DNA of 64,000 nt from Anaerolineales bacterium (GTDB lineage: Bacteria > Chloroflexota > Anaerolineae > 4572-78 > J111), in NCBI GenBank assembly GCA_015075405.1, contig JABTUK010000004.1:1116001-1180000 (forward strand). Direction: 5' to 3'. This document shows positions 1-8,115 of this stretch, in pieces; the first letter of the stretch is position 1; the number at the start of each line of letters is the position of its first letter. Made by a program: the position numbers and the translations under genes. The notes beneath the pieces are model-generated. The model searched no databases. It worked only from the letters and a program-made list of their open reading frames with translations, and was not told the origin of the DNA.

Positions 1-2
1 CC

Positions 3-374
3 ATGGCCGACATCCAGAACGACATGGTCAAGTCGGAGCAGGGGGTGCAAATTGCCGAGATGCAGGCCAACGCCCAAATCAAGCAGGCCACCGGCGCGGC
101 GGAAGCGACCCGCCTCCAGGCCATGGGCGAAGCCGAAGCCATTCGGGCCATCGGCAACGCCAAAGCCGAAGCGCACCGAGCCGGTGTGCAGGCGCTGGGG
201 TCTCAGGGTTACACCGCTTTGCAGCTCATGCAAATCGTCGGCGACCGCAACGTGCGGGTGGTGCCGGATGTGGCCGTCAACGGCAGCGGTCAGGCTGGAT
301 TGGTCGAGGGGATGCTGGGGCTGATGCTGCGGGGTCAAACCAATGGCAGCGCCAAGCCTGTGGTTAGTAAATAA
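3..374 (+). CDS. SPFH/flotillin-like protein, C-terminal part (cut by window edge)
   Basis: Only the last 123 residues are visible; the frame is open to the left edge, so the ATG at base 3 is probably internal. The visible part is rich in Ala, Glu and Gln with repeated AEA-type steps (for example GEAEAIRAIGNAKAEAHRAG at about 42-61), the pattern of the alpha-helical C-terminal coiled coil of SPFH/flotillin (band 7) proteins, followed by a Gly-rich tail. Such proteins are membrane scaffold proteins; the membrane anchor and SPFH domain would lie upstream of the window. It ends at TAA 372-374, about 45 bases before a strong hairpin. The family call rests on composition and helical pattern only. 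Confidence 0.6.
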   Translation: MADIQNDMVKSEQGVQIAEMQANAQIKQATGAAEATRLQAMGEAEAIRAIGNAKAEAHRAGVQALGSQGYTALQLMQIVGDRNVRVVPDVAVNGSGQAGLVEGMLGLMLRGQTNGSAKPVVSK

Positions 375-418
375 CCAAATAAAAAGGGCCAAAGCTATGC
401 TTTAGCCTCCAATCAAAA

Positions 419-446
419 AGGAGGGCGGATGATTATCCGCCCTCCT
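419..446. terminator. Intrinsic terminator between convergent genes
   Basis: A perfect 11-bp stem (420-430 with 435-445, GGAGGGCGGAT arm) with a GATT loop. On the minus strand the stem is followed directly by TTTTT, so it fits best as terminator of the substrate-binding protein gene ending at 466; on the plus strand the T tract is weaker. Confidence 0.8.
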
Positions 447-465
447 GCTTTGTTACCTCTGCAAA

Positions 466-1743
466 TTACTGTATCGAAGCCTGATCGTTCAAAGTCGTCT
501 CGCCGGTAGAGCCATCATAGGTCCCAACTTCCATAAAATCGGTCCCATCTTCATTCACTTGATAGACGGTCAGCACGGCAATGGCCTGATCGCCGTTTTC
601 GTCCAGGTAAGTCTGCACCTGGGTGCCGATATAATGATTGGCCACAAAGGGCACAACCTTCTGCACCGCTTCGCCGTTATTGCCGGCAAAAATGATCGAG
701 AGCATGGCGATATTGGCCGCGTCGTAGGCGTAGTTGGTAAAGGGGCCGGGTTCCGCGCCAAACTTCTCGGCGTAGGCGTCAATAAAGGGCTGGGTGTTAG
801 GGTTAGCAATATTGGCCGACGACACCGAGGTAAATTTGACCGAGGCCAGGAAGGCCGCCTGATCGGGATCGGCCAGGATTTCAGGCGAGCGCAGGTTTTC
901 CGCGCCCAACCAATCCACTGTGCCCAGCACCGGGTCTACCACCGCCTGCTGCAGCACTTTCTGGGCGTCGCCCAGGAAGCAGATGCACAGGAAAGCGGTC
1001 GTACCACCGCTGGAGAGCGTGGCAATCTCGGAACTCACTTTGGTCACTTCGCTGGAAAGATCGGTCGGTTCCGGCGCATACTTGACGGCCACCACTTCGC
1101 CCCCTCCGGCGGCCTGGAAGCGCTCGGTAAAGCTTTCGGCCAGGCCGTTGCCAAAGGGATCGTCCATGTGCAAAATGACGATGTTCTGGTAGCCGCGGGC
1201 AATGGCTACCCCCTCAAATGCCTGCGACTGGAACGTGTCGGGCGGCTGCATGACCCGGAAGATGTAATCATCGGGGATGGCGCCGGCCAAACCACTCGAC
1301 GCCGGGGCGATGATGGTGATTTTATTGCTGTCGGCAAACTGCTTGGCCCCCAAAACTTCCGTCGTCGCCAGCGGGCCAACCACCACCTGCGCCCCGCTGG
1401 TCTGCACCACCGTCTGGATGGCTTTGGCCGCGCCGTCGGGCGTACCTTCGGTATCGGCGCTGGCGATGACAAAGCGCATGGGCCGGCCGGCCGCTTCCAA
1501 CTGGGCGTTCATCTGCTCGACGGCCAATTCCACCCCTTCGCCAAAGGCCACACCGTACTCGCCCAGCGAGCCGGTAAAGGGCAGCACCACCCCCAAAGTG
1601 ATCTCTTCCACTTCCCCCGCCTCGGGCGTTGTTTGGAGGACCGCCGCCTGGGTTTGCTCAACCGGCAGCGGCGCAGCCTGATAAGCCCCTGCCAGCAGCA
1701 TCAGCAGGACCAAACCGATAGAGAACCACAACTTCCTTTTCAT
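466..1743 (-). CDS. livK: Branched-chain amino-acid type ABC transporter substrate-binding protein
   Basis: A 425-residue periplasmic-binding-protein type I protein of the LivK/Peripla_BP_6 family. The N-terminus has a Lys/Arg start and a hydrophobic stretch (about 5-20), a short linker, and then the family start ITLGVVLPFTGSLGEYG (about 48-64); VGPLATTEVLGAKQ and the PASSG motif of the binding cleft follow. The exported protein would capture an amino acid, amide or related ligand and hand it to the divergent livHMGF products. The position where a lipobox cysteine would be expected reads LLAGA, so it may be cleaved by signal peptidase I rather than lipidated. A clear AAAGGAG lies 6 bases before ATG. 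Ligand cannot be told from sequence. Confidence 0.9.
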   Translation of the reverse strand: MKRKLWFSIGLVLLMLLAGAYQAAPLPVEQTQAAVLQTTPEAGEVEEITLGVVLPFTGSLGEYGVAFGEGVELAVEQMNAQLEAAGRPMRFVIASADTEGTPDGAAKAIQTVVQTSGAQVVVGPLATTEVLGAKQFADSNKITIIAPASSGLAGAIPDDYIFRVMQPPDTFQSQAFEGVAIARGYQNIVILHMDDPFGNGLAESFTERFQAAGGGEVVAVKYAPEPTDLSSEVTKVSSEIATLSSGGTTAFLCICFLGDAQKVLQQAVVDPVLGTVDWLGAENLRSPEILADPDQAAFLASVKFTSVSSANIANPNTQPFIDAYAEKFGAEPGPFTNYAYDAANIAMLSIIFAGNNGEAVQKVVPFVANHYIGTQVQTYLDENGDQAIAVLTVYQVNEDGTDFMEVGTYDGSTGETTLNDQASIQ

Positions 1744-1885
1744 GTCTCTCTCCTTTTGATAAATATTTTATTTTTCCCCGACCAGGGGTAATTGATGGGG
1801 GCATAGTCTACTATAGTCGGGGGGCTTAAGCAAGTTATCAGCCAATCTCACCCCAAAAACCCGGTGTCATTTAAGGCAAAGCCAC

Positions 1886-1913
1886 TTGTGAGCCATCGCC
1901 AATAGTGTATAAT
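1886..1913 (+). promoter_or_regulatory. Sigma70-type promoter for the liv operon
   Basis: TTGTGA at 1886-1891, 16-base spacer and a perfect TATAAT at 1908-1913, 30 bases before the livH start codon. It lies in the divergent livK/livH gap. Position and hexamers are read directly; activity is inferred. Confidence 0.65.
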
Positions 1914-1942
1914 AGGGCCAACTCCCCGATGCTGAGGTAAAT

Positions 1943-2908
1943 TTGCCCACCGTACTGTTAATTGACTCCCTGGTCCGGTCGCTCCAGGCCGGCAGCATGT
2001 ACGCTCTGATGGCCCTGGGGCTGACGCTAACTTTGGCGGTCATCCGGCTGCCCAATTTTGCTCACTCCGAATTGATTACCCTCGGCGGGTATATTGCCTT
2101 AGTAACATCGCTGTGGCTGACGAACAGCCTGCCCCTGATGCTGGTTCTGGCCTTTATCGGCTCGGCCTTGATGGCCGTGGCCTGCCATCGCACGGTTTAT
2201 CGCCCCTTGAGCAAAATCAACACCTCCACTTATACCATGATTTTGGCCTCGTTTGCGGTCGGCTTGATTTTACGCTATATCATCTTCCTCCTGGCCGACC
2301 GCTTTGACCTGTTTGATAAAAAGATTCAGGCGCCGCTGCAAGTGTGGTATCGCGGCCATAATCTCATCCTGACCAACCTCTTTTTCTGGGCCGTGCCGAC
2401 GGCCATCCTGCTGATGGTTGCCCTGAGCCTGATCCTCAACTATACCACCCTGGGCCGCCAGATGCGCGCCCTGGCCGACAACTTTACCCTGGCCCGCGTG
2501 CTCGGTATCCCGGTCGAGCGAGTCCACGACCTGACCTGGGTGTTGGTCGGCGGGCTGGCTGGCGTGGCCGGGGCCTTTTGGGGGCTGTATACCTCGCTCA
2601 ACCCGCTCTTAGGCTGGCTGGCGATCCTGTCTGTTTTTGCGGCGACGGTGCTGGGCGGCATGACCAGTTTTACCGGCACCGTGCTGGGCGCGTATGTCGT
2701 CGCCCTGTCCGAAAATACACTCATGCAGTTGCTCAACAGTTGGTTTGGCCTGGATTTTAGCTTTAAACCGGCCATCCCGTTTGTTATCATCATCATGGTG
2801 TTGCTGCTGCGGCCGCAGGGACTCACCGGCCTGAGCCTGAACCTGAGCGGCCCCAAACACATCAAAGAGAGTTCCAGAGAACTGGGCCGCGCGCCGAGTT
2901 CCCAATAA
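1943..2908 (+). CDS. livH: Branched-chain amino-acid ABC transporter permease LivH-like
   Basis: A 321-residue integral membrane protein of the LivH permease family, with about eight hydrophobic segments and the family stretch LGLTLTLAVIRLPNFAHSEL near the N-terminus (the usual GL-x-NxAHGE region). The TTG start at 1943 is chosen because GAGGT lies five bases upstream; the frame has no better start. It forms half of the membrane channel together with LivM downstream. Its TAA stop at 2906-2908 coincides with the first bases of a TAACCTAAATTC-ended repeat element that separates it from livM. Confidence 0.9.
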   Translation: MPTVLLIDSLVRSLQAGSMYALMALGLTLTLAVIRLPNFAHSELITLGGYIALVTSLWLTNSLPLMLVLAFIGSALMAVACHRTVYRPLSKINTSTYTMILASFAVGLILRYIIFLLADRFDLFDKKIQAPLQVWYRGHNLILTNLFFWAVPTAILLMVALSLILNYTTLGRQMRALADNFTLARVLGIPVERVHDLTWVLVGGLAGVAGAFWGLYTSLNPLLGWLAILSVFAATVLGGMTSFTGTVLGAYVVALSENTLMQLLNSWFGLDFSFKPAIPFVIIIMVLLLRPQGLTGLSLNLSGPKHIKESSRELGRAPSSQ

Positions 2909-3093
2909 CCTAAATTCTAAATTAGCTCGAAAATCACCCCCTTCGACAAGCTCAGGACATAGCTTCGATACGGGCTAACGCCCCGCTGCGCGTCAGGATG
3001 ATTTTCAGCTTATGATCGCATCCTGAGTAGCTTTGAACGCAGTGAAAAGCGTATCGAAGGGTGCGATTTAGAATAGATTTCTCTGAGCCTAAT
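2906..3093. repeat. TAACCTGA-ended palindromic element (copy in liv operon)
   Basis: Begins TAACCTAAATTC (overlapping the livH stop), then ATTAGCTCGAAAATCACCCC, two inverted hairpin blocks with CTTCGACAAGCTCAGGA and CATCCTGAGTAGC / GTATCGAAGGGTGCG, and ends in TCTGAGCCTAA just before livM. The same order of blocks is found near 57.4 kb, and inverted near 48.1 kb. Confidence 0.75.
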
Positions 3094-3102
3094 GTTAATC
3101 TA

Positions 3103-4143
3103 ATGAACATTGATTTTCTTTCCACCGTCATCGCCCTAACCACGTTTTTCGGCATATCGGCCCTGATGGCCCTCAGCCTTAACCTGGAATACGGTGTGGC
3201 CGGCATTCCCAATTTTGGCAAGGCCCTGTTTGTGTCCATCGGCGCTTATACCGCCGGGATCACCTATACCCGCCTGCTGCCGCTGCTGGCCGGCCAGGAA
3301 ACGATCCCCGCCTGTGGCAAAACGATGGCTGCAGCCCTGCAACTGCGCAGCGACATCCTGAACACACAGCCGGGCATTGGCTGGCTCAACTTTGGACTTA
3401 CCCTACTCATCACTGCTGTAATCGGCGGGCTGATTGGCTATCTGGCCTCGTACCCGGCCCTGCGTTTGAAAGAAGAATGGTACCTGGCCCTGGTTTTGTT
3501 GGTGGGCAGCGAGATTGTCCGCATTGTGGTGCGTGGCTACGAGCCGATCATCTGCGCCAGCAACGGTGTGGCCGGGGTGGGCCAGCCCTTTGGCTGGCTG
3601 GATAACCCCACCCTGTCCTCGGCCTTATTTGCCGGGCTGGTCCTGCTTATCACCGCAGTAGTTTATTTTTATTGCGAAAAGCTAATCCGCTCACCTTATG
3701 GCCGCCTGCTCAAAGCCATCCGCGAAAATGACCGGGTGGCGCTCAGCCTGGGCAAGCGGGCGCCGGTCATTCGCGGCGGGGTCATGTTCATTGGCTCGGC
3801 TATTGCGGCCGTGGCCGGGGTGCTGTTTGCCACCAATCTCGGTTTTGTCAGCGCCAACGATTACGTCGTCACCTTGACCCTCGACGTCTGGGTGATGGTG
3901 GTCTTCGGCGGCCTGGGCAATAATCGTGGGGCGCTGCTGGGGGCGCTGGTTGTCACCATTTTGGACCGCCTGACCTCTATCGCCGCCATCCAACTCAATG
4001 CCCTGGGTTATGAATTGGAATTTAACTACGTGCGTTATATCATCTTTGGGCTGATCCTATTGCTGATGCTGCGCTTCCGCCCGCAGGGTCTCCTGCCGGA
4101 GCGGTCGGAAACCACCCAGGCCCACGAGGTGGTACGGGCGTGA
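3103..4143 (+). CDS. livM: Branched-chain amino-acid ABC transporter permease LivM-like
   Basis: A 346-residue LivM-family permease with many hydrophobic segments and the conserved core YPALRLKEEWYLALVLLVGS (about residues 117-136), matching the family's RLrGpYfAlvTLa region. The ATG at 3103 (MNIDFLSTV) is preferred: a GTG in frame at 3061 lies inside the repeat element. No strong Shine-Dalgarno is visible, so translation may depend on the operon context. It would pair with LivH. The stop at 4141-4143 is followed after one base by a tandem-repeat hairpin. Confidence 0.9.
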   Translation: MNIDFLSTVIALTTFFGISALMALSLNLEYGVAGIPNFGKALFVSIGAYTAGITYTRLLPLLAGQETIPACGKTMAAALQLRSDILNTQPGIGWLNFGLTLLITAVIGGLIGYLASYPALRLKEEWYLALVLLVGSEIVRIVVRGYEPIICASNGVAGVGQPFGWLDNPTLSSALFAGLVLLITAVVYFYCEKLIRSPYGRLLKAIRENDRVALSLGKRAPVIRGGVMFIGSAIAAVAGVLFATNLGFVSANDYVVTLTLDVWVMVVFGGLGNNRGALLGALVVTILDRLTSIAAIQLNALGYELEFNYVRYIIFGLILLLMLRFRPQGLLPERSETTQAHEVVRA

Positions 4144-4144
4144 C

Positions 4145-4220
4145 GCGAAGAGACGAGGAGGCGAAGAGGCGATGACCCGTTCTTTTCTTCGCCTCCTCGC
4201 CTCACCCGTCCTCGCCTCTT
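4145..4220. repeat. Inverted tandem 7/8-mer array at livM 3' end
   Basis: Left arm made of GCGAAGAG / ACGAGGAG / GCGAAGAG / GCGATG units, right arm of the complementary units (CTTCGCCTC, CTCGCCTC). It starts one base after the livM stop. The unit matches that of the array after jetA at 24667. Confidence 0.8.
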
Positions 4221-4235
4221 TAAAGGACAAGGCTT

Positions 4236-4604
4236 ATGTCGTTTGAGCAAACAAAACTGATCCTGCTGATTATTGGGCTAACCCTCATCTCCGGCCTGGC
4301 GGACGCCCAGGGAGCCATTCACGCGGCCAAAATCTGGCAGGGCGACAAGTTGATCTGGGCCGAAGTGGGCAAAGCGATGTTGGGCTTTACCATCGGTATC
4401 AGCACCTTTTTTATCGTCATCAAGTACATGAACGCATTGGGCATCGTCGCGCCTGAGATTCAAACCATTACCTGGTTCAGCATGATGATTGTCGGGGTGG
4501 CGCTGTTCAGCGGCGCGTTTTTCACCTGGCAGTGGACCGAGCAGGCGGTCGCCGTCGGCGTGCTGGCGGGCATCGGCTGGTTGCTGTTTCGGACGGGCGG
4601 GTAA
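4236..4604 (+). CDS. Small membrane protein inside the liv operon, function unknown
   Basis: A 122-residue hydrophobic protein with four likely transmembrane segments (about 6-22, 48-64, 78-96, 103-118). The first segment is followed by a polar stretch with ADAQGAIHAAKIW. It is not one of the five classical Liv components, yet sits between livM and livG with AAAGGACAAGG before its ATG and only six bases to livG, so it is almost certainly co-transcribed. I do not recognise the family. It could be an accessory subunit of the transporter or a passenger gene. Confidence 0.7.
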   Translation: MSFEQTKLILLIIGLTLISGLADAQGAIHAAKIWQGDKLIWAEVGKAMLGFTIGISTFFIVIKYMNALGIVAPEIQTITWFSMMIVGVALFSGAFFTWQWTEQAVAVGVLAGIGWLLFRTGG

Positions 4605-4610
4605 GTTCAA

Positions 4611-5369
4611 ATGGTTGATCTGCTCAAACTTGAACACGTTAGCAAAAGTTTTGAAAGCCTGCTGGCCGTCAACGAGGTTTCGTTCAGCGTTGAACCGGGC
4701 CAGGTGGTCGGCCTAATTGGGCCGAACGGCAGCGGCAAATCCACCCTGCTCAGTCTGATTGCGGGCACGTTATCCGCCGACAGTGGGCGCATCACCTTCG
4801 ACGGGCAGGACATCACCCACCGCTCCGCCGACCAGATTTTTCAACTCGGCCTGGTGCGCAGCTTTCAAGACCCGTCGCTCTTTTTTCGGATGACGGTGCT
4901 GGATAATTCGCTGCTGCCGGTCAAGCATCAAACCGGCGAGAATCCGGTTCGCGCCCCCTTCCACCGGCTGTGGAGCGGCCAGGAAAGCAATTTAGCCGCC
5001 GCCGCCGGCAAAACCCTGGCTGAACTGCAACTGAGCCAACATTACACTGCCCGCGCCTCCGACCTGTCCGGCGGGCAGATGAAACTGCTCGAATTGGGCC
5101 GCAGCCTGATGGGTGAACCCAAATTGTTACTACTGGACGAGCCGACGGCCGGGGTGGCTCCCAAACTGGCCTACACCATCTTCGAGGAGATCAAGCGGCT
5201 GCGCCAGAGTTTGGGCCTAACCTTTGTCATTGTCGAGCACCGGCTGGAAATCCTGTTCGACTTTGTAGACACCGTATTTGTAATGCACGCCGGCAGCCTC
5301 CTGGCTCACGGTACACCCGCCGAAATCTCGGCCAATGCAGAGGTGCGGGAGATTTATTTTGGAGAGTGA
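4611..5369 (+). CDS. livG: Branched-chain amino-acid ABC transporter ATPase LivG-like
   Basis: A 252-residue cytoplasmic ABC ATPase. Walker A is GPNGSGKST (about 37-45), signature LSGGQMK (about 152-158), Walker B LLLLDEPTAGV with Asp about 176, and the switch His in IVEHRLE. Size and the position between permeases and a second ATPase fit LivG. The ATG follows the upstream gene by six bases. The TGA stop (5367-5369) overlaps the start of an inverted 7/8-mer array. Confidence 0.92.
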   Translation: MVDLLKLEHVSKSFESLLAVNEVSFSVEPGQVVGLIGPNGSGKSTLLSLIAGTLSADSGRITFDGQDITHRSADQIFQLGLVRSFQDPSLFFRMTVLDNSLLPVKHQTGENPVRAPFHRLWSGQESNLAAAAGKTLAELQLSQHYTARASDLSGGQMKLLELGRSLMGEPKLLLLDEPTAGVAPKLAYTIFEEIKRLRQSLGLTFVIVEHRLEILFDFVDTVFVMHAGSLLAHGTPAEISANAEVREIYFGE

Positions 5370-5442
5370 GCAGGGGAGCAGAGGCGCGGGGGAGCAGGGG
5401 AGAAAAATCACCCCTGCACCTCTGCTCCCCTGCACCCCTGCT
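5369..5442. repeat. Inverted tandem 7/8-mer array at livG 3' end
   Basis: Units GAGCAGGG / GAGCAGAG / GCGCGGGG / GAGCAGGG on the left and CCCCTGC / ACCTCTGCT / CCCCTGC / ACCCCTGCT on the right, separated by AAAAATCA. It begins at the livG stop codon and ends before the livF ribosome site. Confidence 0.8.
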
Positions 5443-5462
5443 GGTATCCCTCGGAGCCAATA

Positions 5463-6185
5463 TTGAGTTTACTTGCGATTAACAACCTCACTGCCGGTTA
5501 CGGCAAATTAGAGGTGCTGCACGGAGTCAGCCTGGCGGTTGAGCCGGGGCAGTTTGTAGCCATTCTGGGGCCAAACGGCAGCGGCAAAAGTACGCTGGTC
5601 AAATCGGTGTTTGGGCTGACCCGCATCTTTGGCGGCTTGATCTTGATGGAGAACAACTCACTGGCCGGCCTGCCGACGGAGCAAATCGGCGGGCATGGCC
5701 TGGCCTACATCCCGCAGCGGGAAAATGTATTTACCGGCATGACCATTCGGGATAACTTGCTGCTGGCTGTCCGCAAGTTGGATAAAACCGCCACCGAACA
5801 GGCGTTGAACGAAGTCTACCAACTTTTCCCTATTCTCGAACAGCGACGCAACCAGCGGGCCGGGCGCCTTAGCGGCGGCGAGCGCCAGATGTTAGCCATT
5901 GCCCTGGGCTGGCTCTCCCGCCCCCGGCTCATGCTGCTCGATGAACCCAGCGCCGGTTTGTCGCCCCTGTTTGTCAAGGAAATTTTTCGCGTTCTTCAGC
6001 AGCTATGCGCCAGCGGCTTAACCCTGGCCGTGGTCGAACAAAACGCCCGCAGCGTCTTGCGTTGGTGCGATTACGCCTATGTGCTGCGCGAGGGTCAGGT
6101 GGCCTTTCAGGGCACGGCGGCGGACATCCTGGCCGATGAGGAGACGGTGAAGAATTACCTGGGGGTTGGGCGGATTCAGCAATAG
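5463..6185 (+). CDS. livF: Branched-chain amino-acid ABC transporter ATPase LivF-like
   Basis: A 240-residue ABC ATPase with Walker A GPNGSGKST (about 36-44), the Q-loop region YIPQRENVF typical of LivF, signature LSGGERQM (about 137-144), Walker B LMLLDEPSAGL and VVEQNARS. TTG at 5463 is used as start, with GGAG upstream in CTCGGAGCC. It completes the ATPase pair of the uptake system. Its TAG stop (6183-6185) is followed after one base by another inverted tandem array. Confidence 0.92.
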   Translation: MSLLAINNLTAGYGKLEVLHGVSLAVEPGQFVAILGPNGSGKSTLVKSVFGLTRIFGGLILMENNSLAGLPTEQIGGHGLAYIPQRENVFTGMTIRDNLLLAVRKLDKTATEQALNEVYQLFPILEQRRNQRAGRLSGGERQMLAIALGWLSRPRLMLLDEPSAGLSPLFVKEIFRVLQQLCASGLTLAVVEQNARSVLRWCDYAYVLREGQVAFQGTAADILADEETVKNYLGVGRIQQ

Positions 6186-6186
6186 G

Positions 6187-6250
6187 AGGTTTGGAAGGCT
6201 GGAAGGCTGGAATTTTTATCCAACCTTCCAACCCTCCAGTCTTCCAATTT
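6187..6250. repeat. Inverted tandem 8-mer array between livF and the LLM gene
   Basis: GGAAGGCT repeated on the left, CCAACCTT / CCAACCCT / CCAGTCTT on the right, spacer AATTTTTAT. The arms can pair into one hairpin. It starts directly after the livF stop codon; a related array (CCAATCCT units) lies at 56145. Confidence 0.8.
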
Positions 6251-6264
6251 TCACGGAGGTAGAG

Positions 6265-7275
6265 GTGACTCGTCACTCGATAAGCATTGCTTTTCAAACC
6301 AACAAACCCCTCAGCGCCTACGGTCCATTGGCCGAAGCGGCGGAAAATTATGGCTTTGATGGCGTCAGCGTCTACAACGATATGCTCTACCAACCGGCCT
6401 GGCTGCCGCTGTTGGAGATGGCTCGCCAGACCCGCCGGGTGCGGCTGGGCGTGGCCGCGGCCAACCCTTTTACTTGCCATCCGCTGACCATGGCCGGCAA
6501 TATCGCCTTGATTGACGAAGCTTCGCAAGGGCGGGCCACCCTGGGCCTGGCACGCGGCGGCTGGCTCGACTTTGTGGGTCTCGAGCCGGCCCGCCCGGTG
6601 ACGGCTCTGCGCGAGGCTTTTGGCTGCATCCGCCACTTATTGAGCGGCTCCAAAGACCCGTTTCCCGGCGAAATCTTCCCCCTGGCCGGGGGCGAATCGC
6701 TGCGCTGGCCGGTCTACCGGCCCGATATTCCTTTTTTATTAGGTACGTGGGGCAGCAAAACTATCCACGCTTGTTTGCCCTACATCAGCGAAATCAAGAT
6801 CGGCGGAACGGCCAATCCGGGCGTCATCCCTCAAATCCAGCAGGCTGTGAATGAGGCGGCCCAACGGGGTGGGCGCCATCCGGCTGAAGTGAGTCTGGCC
6901 GTCGGCGCGGTGACGGTAGTGGCTGAGGACGGTTCGGCAGCGCGCCGGTTGGCCCGGCAGGAGGCCGCCCTCTATATATCTATTATTGCCCAACTCGATC
7001 ACGGCCTGGGTATCGAGCCGGAATTATTGAGCCGGATCAATGAAGCCTCGGCCAGATACGATTATGAGCGGGTAGGGAGCTATATTTCGGATGAACTGCT
7101 GCGCCGGCTGGCGTTTGCCGGAACGCCGGATGAGGTGGCGGCCCAGGCGATTGAGTTATTTGAGGCCGGGGCAGGTCGGGTGGAGTTTGGCACCCCGCAC
7201 GGCCTGGATGAAACAGAGGGGGTTCGTTTGCTGGGCGAGCGAGTTCTGCCGGCCCTCAGAGATAGTAGACAGTAG
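6265..7275 (+). CDS. LLM-class (luciferase-like, probably F420- or flavin-dependent) oxidoreductase
   Basis: A 336-residue protein with the bacterial-luciferase TIM-barrel pattern: GPLAEAAENYGFDGVSVYND near the start, TRRVRLGVAAANPFTCHP, IALIDEASQGRATLGLARGG, and FAGTPDEVAAQAIELFEAGA near the end. These are typical of coenzyme-F420-dependent reductases such as methylene-tetrahydromethanopterin reductase relatives. GTG at 6265 follows GGAGGT by four bases; an in-frame upstream ATG (6166) would read through the repeat array and is rejected. It is the last gene of the liv cluster. The substrate is unknown. The stop codon lies within (AGTAGAC)-type repeats, which also give the last residues DSRQ. 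Confidence 0.88.
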   Translation: MTRHSISIAFQTNKPLSAYGPLAEAAENYGFDGVSVYNDMLYQPAWLPLLEMARQTRRVRLGVAAANPFTCHPLTMAGNIALIDEASQGRATLGLARGGWLDFVGLEPARPVTALREAFGCIRHLLSGSKDPFPGEIFPLAGGESLRWPVYRPDIPFLLGTWGSKTIHACLPYISEIKIGGTANPGVIPQIQQAVNEAAQRGGRHPAEVSLAVGAVTVVAEDGSAARRLARQEAALYISIIAQLDHGLGIEPELLSRINEASARYDYERVGSYISDELLRRLAFAGTPDEVAAQAIELFEAGAGRVEFGTPHGLDETEGVRLLGERVLPALRDSRQ

Positions 7276-7281
7276 ACAGGG
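7260..7281. repeat. Short heptamer array over the LLM stop codon
   Basis: GATAGTA GACAGTA GACAGG units; the TAG stop at 7273-7275 is part of a unit. Confidence 0.6.
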
Positions 7282-7293
7282 GTAATATAGCCC

Positions 7294-7404
7294 TCCAGAA
7301 AAGTTTTCACCACTGAAACAGGTAGCAAGTAGCAGGGTAGCAGGTTATAGTTTGTGCTACCTTGCTACCTGCTACCTTGATGGTTGAGAAAGAATTTTTC
7401 TGGA
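7294..7404. mobile_element. 111-bp inverted-repeat element (copy A), with internal heptamer hairpin
   Basis: Ends TCCAGAAAAGTTTTC and, in inverse, AATTTTTCTGGA. The centre holds GTAGCAA/GTAGCAGG units followed by the complementary GCTACCTT units. The copy at 54849-54960 in opposite orientation is nearly identical over the whole length, including the flanking TGGTTGAGAAAGAA. No coding capacity. Confidence 0.85.
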
Positions 7405-7422
7405 CATCTATAAATTCCTGCG

Positions 7423-7461
7423 GCCTTGCAACTTTGCGACCCTGCAACCCTGCGCCCCTGC
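7423..7461 (+). repeat. Direct 7/8-mer array
   Basis: CCTTGCAA CTTTGCGA CCCTGCAA CCCTGCG CCCCTGCC in tandem, without a visible inverted arm. It lies in the 350-base gap between the LLM and FKBP genes; apart from this, the element before it and a small hairpin near 7540, I see nothing else there. Confidence 0.6.
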
Positions 7462-7622
7462 CAAAATTTGACTTTACCGACCACTTTGAGTACAGTCTCC
7501 CCTCAGACAAGTTAGTTCTGGCTCCTCGGCCGCGCGGACTAAATAAGTCCGGGCGGCGTTTGTTTTCGGAGCTAACCGTGTCTAGATAAGCCGAAAAAAT
7601 TTATCAAGAGAAGGTAAACAAA

Positions 7623-8105
7623 ATGACAGATACAAAGCTAACTGTGGTTGATGGCATGGTAGTCAGCCTGGATTATACCCTGACCTTGGATGACGGAGAT
7701 GTGATTGACACCTCTGATGGACGTGAGGCGTTGCAGTTTCTCCAGGGCCAGGGGCAGATTATCCCCGGCCTGGAGCAGGCGATCTACGGCATGAGCATTG
7801 GCGAAGAAAAGGATGTCGAGGTAGCCCCCGGCGATGGATATGGCGAGACCGACCCCGACGCTTATCAGATGGTCCCGCACGATCTCTTCCCGGCTGATAT
7901 GGAATTGAGCGAGGGCATGGGTCTGCGGATGCGCGATGAATCCGGCCGGCCGTTGGAAGCGTTTGTGGCCGGGATTAGTCCCGAGGGCGTTTTGCTTGAT
8001 TTCAACCACCCTCTGGCCGGCGAAACCCTCTTCTTCCACGTCAAGATTGCCGACCTGCGGCCAGGAACCAGCGAGGAACTGGCCCACGGCCATGCGCATG
8101 GTTGA
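7623..8105 (+). CDS. FKBP-type peptidyl-prolyl cis-trans isomerase (SlyD-like)
   Basis: A 160-residue cytoplasmic protein with the SlyD layout: VVSLDYTLTLDDGDVIDTSD at the start, QGQGQIIPGLEQAIYGMSIGE (FKBP first part), the acidic start of the inserted chaperone flap (GDGYGETDPDAYQMVPHDLF), and LDFNHPLAGETLFFHVKI, the family's NHPLAGKTL motif. It would catalyse proline isomerisation and aid folding. The C-terminus ends in His-rich GHAHG, a short version of SlyD's metal-binding tail. AGAAGG precedes the ATG. It stands alone between repeat-rich gaps. Confidence 0.93.
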   Translation: MTDTKLTVVDGMVVSLDYTLTLDDGDVIDTSDGREALQFLQGQGQIIPGLEQAIYGMSIGEEKDVEVAPGDGYGETDPDAYQMVPHDLFPADMELSEGMGLRMRDESGRPLEAFVAGISPEGVLLDFNHPLAGETLFFHVKIADLRPGTSEELAHGHAHG

Positions 8106-8115
8106 TAGAACCTGG

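Noticed and set aside
559..1791. 410-residue open frame on the plus strand opposite livK
   Set aside because: It is the antisense of a clear substrate-binding protein; its translation is low in normal domain patterns and has no ribosome site.
6166..6264. Longer N-terminus of the LLM oxidoreductase
   Set aside because: It would translate the inverted 8-mer array (RRFGRLEGW..); GTG 6265 has a ribosome site and begins the domain.
7362..7589. 75-residue plus-strand frame before the FKBP gene
   Set aside because: It is translated from the 111-bp element and the CCCTGCAA array; the other element copy gives a similar frame.
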